Assembly: GCF_020884755.1 (NCBI RefSeq) | Contig: NZ_BPWE01000005.1 | Span: forward strand, 1-64,000 | Direction of reading: 5' to 3' | From: Bifidobacterium mizhiense | GTDB taxonomy: Bacteria > Actinomycetota > Actinomycetes > Actinomycetales > Bifidobacteriaceae | Length of the DNA: 64,000 bases | Shown here: positions 46,247-55,500 of the stretch, piece by piece | Layout: each line of letters opens with the position of its first letter | Position numbering within the stretch: position 1 is the first letter of the stretch | Notes under the pieces: model-generated | Database searches by the model: none | What the model saw: only the letters and a program-made list of their open reading frames with translations | Told to the model about the DNA's origin: nothing | Position numbers and translations under genes: made by a program

Positions 46247-47199
46247 GATTCGTTCACCTTCCTCTCGATGTATGCGTAGAGGGCGGCAAGGACCCCGGCA
46301 ATCAGCGCCATGACGATTGCGATGGCTGAAGCCGGACCGTCACCCTTGGGGGTGAGGATGCCTCGTGATGTGTTCATGGCCATCATCATGGGGGTGTAGG
46401 AGTTCGATATGCCCTTGTCGACGGTCTGCATGACCTGGGGCTCGTTGAAGAGCTGGATGCTGCCGATGATGGACAGGAGCATGGCCAGGAGGGCGGCCCC
46501 CCTGACGTTGGGGAGTTTGATCCTCATGGCGATCTGGAAACCGTTGGCTCCGTCGATTCGGGCAGCCTCATAGAGGTCACGCGGGATAGCCTGGAGGGCC
46601 GCCAGGAAGATCAGCATGTTGTAGCCCGTGAAGGTCCAGGTGGTGATGTTGGCCATGGAGGCGATCAGAGCGTTGGGCGCGAAGAAGTTGACATGGATTC
46701 CTATGGCTGCCAGGCCCTTGACGATGGGCGAGAACTGGTCGTTGTAAAGGAAAACCCAGATGATGGCCGCGATCGCACCGGGAATGGCATAGGGCAGGAA
46801 GTAGCCCAGCCGATAGGGAGTGACATGCTTGACGATGAAGGAATCCAGAAGCATGGCCAGGGCCAGGGCGGCGATGATCATGACCGGGACCTGGATGACC
46901 GTGTAGATCAGGACCCTGCCGATGCCGGTCCAGAAGGCTGCGGAGGTGACTGTAAATCGGAAGTTCTCCAACCCGACGAACTTATTGATCATCTCGCCCC
47001 CGCCGTAGGCGCCACCGCCCGAGGCCACCTGCTGGAAGAAGCTCATATAGACGGCATAGGCAATGGGGATGATGAAGACAATCGCAAAGAGGATGCAGAA
47101 AGGCATCATGAATGCCCAACCCGTCCGTTCGTTGCGTTTGACGATCTCGGATCTCCCCTTCTTCTGAGCCCCTGCCTCAGCTGCTGTTCGATGGCTCAT
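46243..47199 (-). CDS. Galacto-N-biose/lacto-N-biose importer permease, MalF type
   Basis: A 318-aa permease. The cytoplasmic start is polar and Lys/Arg-rich, and helix 1 (TGWAFMMPFCILFAIVFIIPI) begins at about residue 26. The coupling loop is EAARIDGANGFQIAMRIKLPN. It is the second gene of the operon, separated from the binding-protein gene by 143 bases that hold a stem-loop, and overlaps the next permease by 4 bases. GltB position by analogy to B. longum. Confidence 0.9.
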   Translation of the reverse strand: MSHRTAAEAGAQKKGRSEIVKRNERTGWAFMMPFCILFAIVFIIPIAYAVYMSFFQQVASGGGAYGGGEMINKFVGLENFRFTVTSAAFWTGIGRVLIYTVIQVPVMIIAALALAMLLDSFIVKHVTPYRLGYFLPYAIPGAIAAIIWVFLYNDQFSPIVKGLAAIGIHVNFFAPNALIASMANITTWTFTGYNMLIFLAALQAIPRDLYEAARIDGANGFQIAMRIKLPNVRGAALLAMLLSIIGSIQLFNEPQVMQTVDKGISNSYTPMMMAMNTSRGILTPKGDGPASAIAIVMALIAGVLAALYAYIERKVNES

Positions 47200-47251
47200 G
47201 TGAATAACCCATCCTCTCGGAACCTATAAGGCGAGCGACCTTCCAGCAGGC

Positions 47252-47282
47252 GGGGAACACGGGCCACAGACCCGGGTTCCCC
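47252..47282 (-). terminator. Intercistronic stem-loop after the binding-protein gene
   Basis: GGGGAACACGGG (47252-47263) pairs with CCCGGGTTCCCC (47271-47282) with one mismatch and a 7-base loop. It lies 60 bases past the binding-protein stop codon. No T-run follows on the minus strand. It probably limits or stabilises transcripts so that the binding protein is made in excess of the permeases. Confidence 0.55.
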
Positions 47283-47342
47283 AACCTGGAGAGATTGTCA
47301 GGGAAGGCCTCCCTGCTGTATCCGCCGAAGAGCGGTTACCGA

Positions 47343-48668
47343 TCAATCCTTGGCGATCGGAAGGCCATAATCCTTCAGTGTGGCAAGGGACGTCTTCTGT
47401 GCCGCATCGAAGGCATCGGAAACCTTGGCTTGACCCTTGCCAGCCTTGTCGGCAGCCTCGCCGACAGCGCTGCTCACCGCGGAGAATCCGGGCATGTAGT
47501 TGAAGGAGCCCATGTTGGCGTTGGCCTTGGCGAACTCCGCCATCACGTCCTGCCCGCCGAAGAATTCGGTCCAGGACTGGGGGGTCTTGGCTTTCTCGGT
47601 GGAGGCCGCGACAATCAGACCCTGAGAGGTCAGATCAGGCACCTGGGTATTGAACCAGTCCAGGAACTCCATGGCCTCTGCCTTGTGCTTGGTGCCCTTG
47701 ATGGCTGCAACGCCCGAGCCGCCGTTGGGTCCGGTCTTCTCACCGTTCTTGAACCAGTCGCCGATCTGGGTGACCCTCCACTGGCCCTTGCCGGCATCAC
47801 CGATCCAGTCCATCATGATCGGGGCATTCCAGGCGGCGTCAATGGATCCAATGATGGAGCCGTCATGGAAGGCGCCAGCGAAGGAGGGGTCGGTGCTGGG
47901 GGTCAGGTTCATCGCCTTGGCATCGAGCAGCTGCTGGTAGAAGTCGGCTGTGGCCTTGGAGCCGGGCGTATCAACGTTGACGACCCACTTGCCGTCCTTG
48001 ATTTTGTACCAGGGAGATGACGCGCCGGAAAGGGCGGAGAAGGCCATGCCTGCACCATCGGGCTGGTAGGTCATGATGTACTTGCCCTGAGCTGCTGCCT
48101 TCTTGGCCGATTCGATGAATTCCTCGGCCGTGGTGGGAACCTTAATGCCCAGCTTGTCGAATTCCGTCTTGTTGTAGTAGTAGACCATGGGGCCGGTATC
48201 CTGGGGCAGACCGAAGACCTTGCCGTCCACGCTCATGAGCTTGCTGGGACCCTCTGCGAAGTCTTTGGAGTACTTGCCTGCCTCTGCAGTGACATCCTCA
48301 ACGATGCCCTTGGTATAGACCTCGGGCAGCTCAGCGTAGCCTACCTGGGCCAGATCGGGAGCATTTCCGGCCTTGACGTCGGTCTCCAGCTTCTTGATCA
48401 GGTCGCCGGGGCTGCCGTTGAACTTGGTAGCCTTGACCTGGATGTTCGGGTGATCCTTGTTCCACCTGGCCACGGTGTCCTTGACCATGGTCATGCCCTG
48501 CTTGTCGGGAAGACGGTGCAGGTATGTCAGTTCGACCTTGCCGCCCGACTTGGTGTCACCGCCCTTGCTGGCATCGGATCCGCCGGAGGAGCCGCATCCG
48601 GCCAATGCCATGCTTAAGGCCGCCACTGCAGCCATGGCCGCCATTATGCGTTTGCTGCTGGTTCTCAT
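47343..48668 (-). CDS. Galacto-N-biose/lacto-N-biose-type substrate-binding lipoprotein
   Basis: A 441-aa family 1 binding lipoprotein: MRTSSKRIMAAMAAVAALSM, lipobox LAGC, then a Gly/Ser/Lys linker. The fold shows VELTYLHRLPDKQGMTMVKD, QDTGPMVYYYNKTEFDKLGI and SIDAAWNAPIMMDWIGD. It heads the operon that contains the GH112 phosphorylase, so its ligand is probably galacto-N-biose or lacto-N-biose, perhaps O-glycosyl peptides given the linked GH101. In B. longum the equivalent is GL-BP. An extended -10 box and an inverted repeat lie upstream. No assay-level information is in the sequence. Confidence 0.88.
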   Translation of the reverse strand: MRTSSKRIMAAMAAVAALSMALAGCGSSGGSDASKGGDTKSGGKVELTYLHRLPDKQGMTMVKDTVARWNKDHPNIQVKATKFNGSPGDLIKKLETDVKAGNAPDLAQVGYAELPEVYTKGIVEDVTAEAGKYSKDFAEGPSKLMSVDGKVFGLPQDTGPMVYYYNKTEFDKLGIKVPTTAEEFIESAKKAAAQGKYIMTYQPDGAGMAFSALSGASSPWYKIKDGKWVVNVDTPGSKATADFYQQLLDAKAMNLTPSTDPSFAGAFHDGSIIGSIDAAWNAPIMMDWIGDAGKGQWRVTQIGDWFKNGEKTGPNGGSGVAAIKGTKHKAEAMEFLDWFNTQVPDLTSQGLIVAASTEKAKTPQSWTEFFGGQDVMAEFAKANANMGSFNYMPGFSAVSSAVGEAADKAGKGQAKVSDAFDAAQKTSLATLKDYGLPIAKD

Positions 48669-48723
48669 CTTGATTCACCCCTTCATAAAAAACAACATTG
48701 TCTTAACCTCGAAGTGCACACTC

Positions 48724-48732
48724 AGTATAGCA
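48724..48732 (-). promoter_or_regulatory. Extended -10 promoter of the lnp-type operon
   Basis: On the minus strand TGCTATACT occurs at 48732-48724, an extended -10 element (TGnTATAcT). The -35 region, CTGTCC, is poor, as expected for extended -10 promoters. The start codon of the binding-protein gene lies about 55 bases downstream. Confidence 0.5.
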
Positions 48733-48781
48733 GTACTTATTTGCGAGGACAGTTTATTAATTCAATTACAGGAAATGTAGA

Positions 48782-48801
48782 TTTAGCAAAGCGGTGCTAA
48801 A
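48782..48801. promoter_or_regulatory. Candidate operator TTTAGCA-N6-TGCTAAA
   Basis: A perfect 7-base inverted repeat with a 6-base spacer lies about 50 bases upstream of the lnp-operon -10 box. Position and symmetry fit a dimeric regulator such as a ROK (NagC-like) or GntR protein; no regulator gene is adjacent, so it must be encoded elsewhere. Confidence 0.45.
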
Positions 48802-49257
48802 CCACGGGATTTTCATTTGATTACCTTCATTCACAATTGATATCAACCTGTTGGATCCAACGAACTCTAAGCTGGCGTAGTGCTTTGCGGTAGCAACGCT
48901 TTCGACGACTTCGCCCTATGCCCTATAAGGCAAGCGCTCCTACCTTGTCTGAGAATCCCTCTATGCTTACGCGTAATTGCAAAGCCACTGAAGAGGTCGC
49001 CGAACCTATCAGTAACCGGGATCAGACAGTGCGGTGTCGCGCATTCTCGGCGAAAGGAGGTCCGGCCGAAACGGTTCGGATCCGCCCATCCGACCCGTTG
49101 GGCCCGGGTCGAACAGGTCCGGGACTGTCGCAACCCCATGTTGCGGAGCGCTATGTGCAGTGTCACAGACAGGCAAGGCGTCTGGATTCCGCCTGAGCGG
49201 AACTGGCCGGAACCGTCGTCATAGGGCTCTCAGGTCAGTCCAAGGAAAAGAGCAGTT
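48802..49257. other. Long intergenic region between the lnp operon and the LysP-like genes
   Basis: No gene can be supported here. A ribosome-site-like AAAGGAGG at about 49056 is not followed by a start codon. Several short stem-loops (for example TCCGC/GCGGA near 49188) suggest a structured 5' leader for the first LysP-like gene, but no lysine riboswitch or T-box consensus could be matched. Confidence 0.4.
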
Positions 49258-50733
49258 ATGGCGACCAGGCAGAGCGGAAAGGCCAGTCCCTCCGCTTCCA
49301 CCGACCGGGTTCAACGCAACCTCAAAACCCGACACGTCACCATGATCGCCCTGGGCGGCTGCATCGGCACCGGCCTGTTCATGACCTCCGGCTCCACCAT
49401 CGCCAAGGCCGGACCAGGGGGCGCGCTGGTGGCCTACGCGGCCATGGGCCTCATGGTCTATTTCCTGATGACCAGCCTGGGCGAGCTGGCCACTCACCTG
49501 CCCACTTCCGGCTCCTTTGCCGCCTACAACGCCCGCTATGTGGATCCGGCCCTGGGATTCGCCATGGGCTGGAATTACTGGCTGAACTGGGCCATCACCG
49601 TGGCTGTGGACATCTCCACCGCCGCCCTGCTGATCCAGTACTGGCTGCCCAACACCCCAGGATGGGTCTGGAGCCTGCTGGTCCTGGTGGTCATCTTCCT
49701 GATCAACGCCCTGACCGTGTCGGCCTTTGGCGAGGCCGAGTTCTGGCTGGCTCTGATCAAGGTGGTAACGGTGATCGTCTTCCTGGTCATCGGTCTGGCC
49801 ATGATCTGCGGCATCATGTTCCGTCCAGCCGTGGGCCTAGGCAATTTCACCTACAAGGACGCCCCCTTCGTGGGAGGATTCCCCGCCATCCTCAACGTTT
49901 TTCTGATTGCAGGCTTCTCCTTCCAGGGCACTGAGCTGATCGGGGTCACGGCCGGCGAGTCCGAAAACCCCGGCAAGGCGGTTCCCAAGGCCATCAACGA
50001 CGTCTTCTGGCGGATCCTGCTCTTCTACGTGCTGTCCATCTTCGTCATCGCCGCCCTGATCCCCTACACCAGCCCCAATCTGCTGAGCTCCGCCGATGGG
50101 GACATCGCCATGTCACCCTTCACCATGGTCTTCCAGCGGGCGGGCCTGGCCTCGGCAGCCAGCGTCATGAACGCCATCATCCTGACCTCGGTCCTCTCGT
50201 CCGCCAACTCGGGTGTCTACGCCTCCACCCGGATGCTCTACGCCCTTGCCAAGGACCATTACGCCCCCGCCTTCTTCGGGCACACCACCCGTCACGGCAT
50301 ACCCATGGCCTCGCTGATCGCCACTCTCGTGGTCTCCCTGGCCACCTTTGCCGCCAGCATCTTCGGCCAGCGGATGTACATGTGGCTGGTGGCCGCCTCG
50401 GGGCTGACCGGATTCATCGTCTGGGTCGGCATCGCCCTGAGCCATTACCGCTTCCGCCGCGCCTGGGTGGTCCAGGGCCACCGGGTTGAGGAGCTGCGCT
50501 ACCACGCCAAGCTCTTCCCCCTGGGGCCTATCCTGGCCCTGATCCTGTGCGTCATCGTCATCGGCGGACAGAACATCGAGGCCTTCGTCAACTGGAACTG
50601 GCAGGAGATCGGCATCACCTACATCAGCGTGCCCCTGGTGCTTGCCCTCTACCTGGGTTACAAGATCCGGTACCATACCCGGATCGTGCCCCTGAAGGAG
50701 ATGGACTTGAGCGGGGATCCGGAATCGCTATGA
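49258..50733 (+). CDS. Lysine permease LysP-like, copy 1
   Basis: A 491-aa AAT-family permease that tracks E. coli LysP along most of its length: RNLKTRHVTMIALGGCIGTGL, KAGPGGALVAY, LMVYFLMTSLGELATHLP, GESENPGKAVPKAINDVFWR and the C-terminal ALSHYRFRRAWVVQGH. Twelve helices. The likely substrate is lysine (or a related basic amino acid) with a proton. AAGGAAAAG lies before the ATG. A paralogue follows 205 bases downstream; the two differ in the charged ends and a few membrane positions. Confidence 0.85.
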   Translation: MATRQSGKASPSASTDRVQRNLKTRHVTMIALGGCIGTGLFMTSGSTIAKAGPGGALVAYAAMGLMVYFLMTSLGELATHLPTSGSFAAYNARYVDPALGFAMGWNYWLNWAITVAVDISTAALLIQYWLPNTPGWVWSLLVLVVIFLINALTVSAFGEAEFWLALIKVVTVIVFLVIGLAMICGIMFRPAVGLGNFTYKDAPFVGGFPAILNVFLIAGFSFQGTELIGVTAGESENPGKAVPKAINDVFWRILLFYVLSIFVIAALIPYTSPNLLSSADGDIAMSPFTMVFQRAGLASAASVMNAIILTSVLSSANSGVYASTRMLYALAKDHYAPAFFGHTTRHGIPMASLIATLVVSLATFAASIFGQRMYMWLVAASGLTGFIVWVGIALSHYRFRRAWVVQGHRVEELRYHAKLFPLGPILALILCVIVIGGQNIEAFVNWNWQEIGITYISVPLVLALYLGYKIRYHTRIVPLKEMDLSGDPESL

Positions 50734-50937
50734 CAGATCCGTCAACTACCATGACACATTGTGACCACGGGAGCCGAAAGGCCATACCAATGGCATAGAC
50801 TCCCTAAGCGTTCGAGGACCGGCTCAAGGACCCGGCCATATGAATCCATTCCGGCATCCAGCCGGCATATCAGGAATCGCAATTTCAGTACGACCCCGGA
50901 CTCCCCGGTGCGTCGCCCAGCCAAAAGGAGGAGGATC

Positions 50938-52443
50938 ATGACGCAGAACACCAGCAATGCAGCGTCGAACACCAATCAATCCGACCGGGCCGGGCAAGAG
51001 CATCATGGCTACGGCAGCGTCAAGCGCAACCTCAAGACCCGCCACATCTCCATGATCGCCCTGGGCGGCTGCATCGGCACCGGCCTGTTCATGACTTCCG
51101 GCTCCACCATCTCTACAGCTGGTCCCGGCGGCGGACTTCTGGCCTACATAGCCATGGGCGTCATGGTCTACTTCCTGATGACCAGCCTGGGCGAGCTGGC
51201 CACCCACCTTCCAGTGTCGGGATCCTTCGCCGCCTACAGCGCCCGCTACGTGGATCCGGCCCTGGGCTTCGCCATGGGCTGGGACTACTGGCTGAACTGG
51301 ACCATCTCGGGTGCCGTGGACATCTCCACCGCCGCTCTGCTGATCCAGTACTGGCTGCCCCACACCCCAGGATGGATCTGGAGTCTGCTGGTCCTGGTCA
51401 TCGTCTTCCTGATCAACGCCCTGACGGTCTCCGCATTCGGCGAGACCGAATTCTGGCTCTCACTGATCAAGGTGGCCACCATCATCGTCTTCCTGGTCAT
51501 CGGCATGGCCATGATCTGCGGCATCATGTTCCAGCCAGCGGTCGGTCTGAAGAACTTCACCTACAAGGACGCCCCCTTCGTGGGAGGCTTCCCGGCCATC
51601 ATGAGTGTCTTCCTGATCGCCGGCTACTCCTTCCAGGGAACCGAGGTAGTGGGCGTGACTGCCGGTGAATCCGAAAACCCCGGCAAGGCGGTCCCCAAGG
51701 CCATCAACGACGTCTTCTGGCGGATCCTGCTCTTCTACGTACTATCCATCTTCGTCATCGCCGCCCTGATCCCCTACACCAGCCCCAACCTTTTGGGAGC
51801 CTCTGACGGGAACATCGCCATGTCGCCGTTCACCCTGGTCTTCCAGCGGGCCGGCCTGGCCTCAGCGGCCAGCGTCATGAACGCGGTGGTGCTGACATCC
51901 ATCCTCTCGGCCGTCAACACCGGAGCCTACGCATCCAGCCGCATGCTCTACGGACTGGCCAAGGATCACTATGCTCCGGCCATCTTCGCCAAGACCACCA
52001 AGCGGGGCATCCCCCTGGCGGCCCTGGTGGCCACGGTATGCATGTCCCTGGCGACCTTCGCCTCCAGCATCTTCGGCCAGTCCTTCTACATGTGGCTGGT
52101 GACCGCCACCGGGCTGACTGGGTTCATCGCCTGGATCGGCATCGCCCTGAGCCACTTCCGCTTCCGGAGGGCCTTCAAGCTCCAAGGGCACGACCTGAGC
52201 GAGCTCAAGTACCACTCCAAGCTTTACCCGCTGGGCCCGGTCCTGGCCATGGTGCTCTGCGTCATCGTCATCGCCGGACAGGACATCCCCTCCCTGCTCA
52301 ACCTGAACTGGTCGCACATGGCCATGACCTACTTCAGCGTGGTACTGGTCCTGGTCCTCTACCTGGGCTTCAAGTTCGTCAACCACACCAAGATCGTGCG
52401 CCTCAAGGACATGGACGTGTCCGGCGCCGAATCCGCCCGCTGA
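50938..52443 (+). CDS. Lysine permease LysP-like, copy 2
   Basis: A 501-aa paralogue of the preceding gene, identical over many stretches (MIALGGCIGTGLFMTSGSTI, then GESENPGKAVPKAINDVFWR). Differences include GAVDISTAALL for TVAVDISTAALL and a longer Asn/Ser-rich N-terminal tail. The ATG at 50938 follows a strong AAAAGGAGGAGG; an open frame reaching to 50761 has no site. A shared 15-bp hairpin follows. Duplicates may differ in affinity or in substrate (for example lysine versus another amino acid). Confidence 0.85.
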   Translation: MTQNTSNAASNTNQSDRAGQEHHGYGSVKRNLKTRHISMIALGGCIGTGLFMTSGSTISTAGPGGGLLAYIAMGVMVYFLMTSLGELATHLPVSGSFAAYSARYVDPALGFAMGWDYWLNWTISGAVDISTAALLIQYWLPHTPGWIWSLLVLVIVFLINALTVSAFGETEFWLSLIKVATIIVFLVIGMAMICGIMFQPAVGLKNFTYKDAPFVGGFPAIMSVFLIAGYSFQGTEVVGVTAGESENPGKAVPKAINDVFWRILLFYVLSIFVIAALIPYTSPNLLGASDGNIAMSPFTLVFQRAGLASAASVMNAVVLTSILSAVNTGAYASSRMLYGLAKDHYAPAIFAKTTKRGIPLAALVATVCMSLATFASSIFGQSFYMWLVTATGLTGFIAWIGIALSHFRFRRAFKLQGHDLSELKYHSKLYPLGPVLAMVLCVIVIAGQDIPSLLNLNWSHMAMTYFSVVLVLVLYLGFKFVNHTKIVRLKDMDVSGAESAR

Positions 52444-52473
52444 AGCAGCAGGTACAGCGGACACCTTGTAAAA

Positions 52474-52509
52474 GTGCCCCGCAGATGGTCTGTTCCATCT
52501 GCGGGGCAC
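52474..52509. terminator. 15-bp perfect terminator between LysP-like and GH43 genes
   Basis: GTGCCCCGCAGATGG (52474-52488) pairs exactly with 52495-52509 around a 6-base loop. On the minus strand it is followed by TTTT, so it terminates the leftward GH43 operon, whose stop is at 52529; it can also act for the rightward LysP-like gene. Confidence 0.85.
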
Positions 52510-52528
52510 CGTCAGGCCAAGCTCAAGC

Positions 52529-55500
52529 CTAGGTCAACGACGATGACATCGACCTTCTGACCGGAATGGCCACCATCAAGGCCAGCGAGACCATGAGCAA
52601 AGCCGCCAAACTTACTGCAGCAACATCCGCCCCGGTGGAGGACAAACCACCGCCCCCGACCGATGCATCACGGCCAGGGTCGTGACGACCATGTCCGTTG
52701 GCACCGGCAGAGATCAGACTGGTGCCTTGTCCCAGACCACCACCCTGCGTCCCGTTTCCGCCCGGTCTGCTGAGGGGAACCAGGGCCTTGATAGCCTCCT
52801 GAAGACCCTTCAGCGCCTGATCCACTGCAGCCTGGTCGGCATTGGGATCGTCATAGACAGCCTGCGCCTGCATTCGAGCCGCAGTGAAAGCCGTCCAGGA
52901 ACCGGACTCATATTTGCCCTGGTCCAAACCATCGGCCTTCTTCAAGGCAGCAGAAAGACCGAATTTGTCGACCTTGACCGCAGAATCAACCACCTCGACC
53001 CGGACTTTCACATCAGGGTGAGCGAGTTCTTCATCCGCATCCATGTCCAGCACAGGCAGACCATCCGCTGCCCAATGGACTCGGCGCACGAAAGTATCCC
53101 GCCCGGAATAGTTGCGGTAGCCATCCGTCTTGTTGGCGTATGCGTGGAAGACGTAGATCTGATTGCCGTCCTCGTCCTCGCTCCACATGCCATGGCCCGT
53201 GCCCAGCTGCCACTTTCCGTTGAAAATGCCTGAATTCTGGATGGGGTAGTTGAGATTGCTCCAACTGGCTGGATTGGTCAGATCGGTATTGCCCGATCCG
53301 TCGGCCACAGCCATGCCCGTGGTGTAGGTCTTGCCGACTGAGGAACCGGAATACATCATATAGAGCTTGCCCTGGTGCAGGGTTACATTAGGCCCCTCGG
53401 CGATTGTGGCGTTCCAGGCGTAATCCGGGGCGACAATCCTCACCGGGTCGGTGGTGACGTGAGCAGGGTCGGCAGGATTCATCCTGGCCAAATAGGTGGC
53501 GCCCAGCTGCTGCCAGACATAATAGGATTGTCCCTTCTGATCCTGGAAGTAGCTCATATCCAAGGACATGCCGACACTTCCATCAGCGGCAAGGGCCAGG
53601 GGACGCCCGTCGGAACGAGTCACAGCTTGCGGCCGCTCCCAGTTGGAAGCGACGGTCGGGTCGAGATCATGACCTCCGGCATCCTGCTTGAGCTGCATAT
53701 AGACGGCCTTGCCATTGGTCCACTGGTTTCCGTATCCCGCCATGAACAGGACTGTCAACCTGCCGTTGATCTCGTGAATCTCGGGCGCCCAGAAGCTGTG
53801 CATGATCGGCTGCCCCTCTGCATCAGGATCCCCCGCCTTAAGGATGATATGTTCCTTGGCGTTGTACCCGTTGGCATCAATCAACCCGGAATCCTGACCA
53901 GGGGTGTCAGCCAGATCGGCGATGGCATCGGCCATCCGCAGGGGCATATGAGGACTGCCATGCTGCCAGGTGCAGTCTCCTTCAATGTCATTGGTGGCAA
54001 TCATGAGGTACTTGGTATCCACCCGTTCATGACCGTCCACCTGCCGCTTCCACTGCCACTTGTAGATGGAGGGATCGGCACGCTCCTCAGCAAAAGGAAC
54101 CTTGTAGGAGGTCTGGCCGATGGTGCCGGTGACCTCGTATTCCCCGACTTTGTTCAAGTCAAGATGCGAGGTATCCCAGTCTTTGATGGGCAGCGACCCC
54201 GTGGAACCATCGGAATAGGTCAGTCGAGCGGTTTTCGGCAGCTTCAATCCGTTTGCTGAACTCCCCTTGGTCACAGTGATGTCCTTGAAATCGTCCACGC
54301 CGGTGTTGTTCAGACGACCGAATCGGGTTTGCAGGGCCTTGACACGGTCCTGATCAATGACGATGGACGAACCGTGGCGATAGTCATCGATGCCCTGAAC
54401 CTTTGACGCCGGTTGGCTACCACCGACTGTGGCGAACCGCCCAACATGAACAGGTCCATGCGCGGAATCCTTGTCCCTGAGCTCAGCGAAACTGGTGTAC
54501 TTGGGCACTCCGTTGTCGTCATACCACCCGATCATGGTGGTCTTGGATGCCGTATCGTATACCCCGTAGGGGCTGTTGACCCCGTTGGTTTCGCCCAGGT
54601 CAATCAGGCCTGCGGAATTCGGGGACTCCTCATAGGCAAGCAGGTCGGTGGACCGGGCAAAAAGCAGATGACCGGGACTGTCCGGCACATCCGTCCCCCG
54701 GTTGGTGCGCACGGAGAGGATACCGTAGGACCCATCCCCCATCATGAAAATCGAGGGATCCTTGAGGCTGCGCGCGTAGTCCCTGGTGTTCTGGTTGACG
54801 GGCTGCGAGGCGTAACCCAGTGGGAAGAAGATGCCATAGTTGCCGTTGTAGGGCTGGTACCGCCCCGAAGCTTCGTCCTTGAGGGCCAGATGCATGCTGT
54901 GCGCAATATCGCCGTTGTTGGCTGTATCCGCCGAGGTCGCATTACGGTCGTAGGCAAGGAGGGTGCTGGCCTTCGACTTGGGAAGGACTTTCACCTCGAA
55001 ATCTTTGACAACAGGTTCGGCAACTCCCGCAGCGGTGATTGTGGCAGTGATCCGTCCAGAGACAGGCTTGTCGCCAGCTATGGAGACCAATCCCCCGTCT
55101 TGGATGGATATGCCGGAAGCGGCCTTCAGCTGCAGAGTCGTATGATCCGGAGCCACAGGAAGTTTGGTCCCCGAGGCGATCAGGGGCGGGATGACGTAAC
55201 CGTCAGCCGCCTCCTGCAACCTCTCGGCCTTGGTCTTCGTGCTCGGTTTGACAGTGATGCGGTAGCTCTTGCTGCCGGTCAATCCACGCACTGTGGTGGT
55301 AGCCGTCATGGTTACCGTTTGATCCTGAGCGCCGGAGGGCGGCTGGTTGACCATACCTGTATCAGTGATGATCGAAGGATCCGATGAGGACCAGGTTACC
55401 GTGCCTCCTGCTGTGGGAAGTGCCAGGTAGTCACCGTCCACGCTCTGGTCATGGAAGCCCAGGGCATCGATGCGTCCGTCCACCAGTTCGCTCCTGTGGA

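Noticed and set aside
48840-49257. Lysine riboswitch or T-box before the LysP-like genes
   Set aside because: I could not match the conserved cores of either RNA class.
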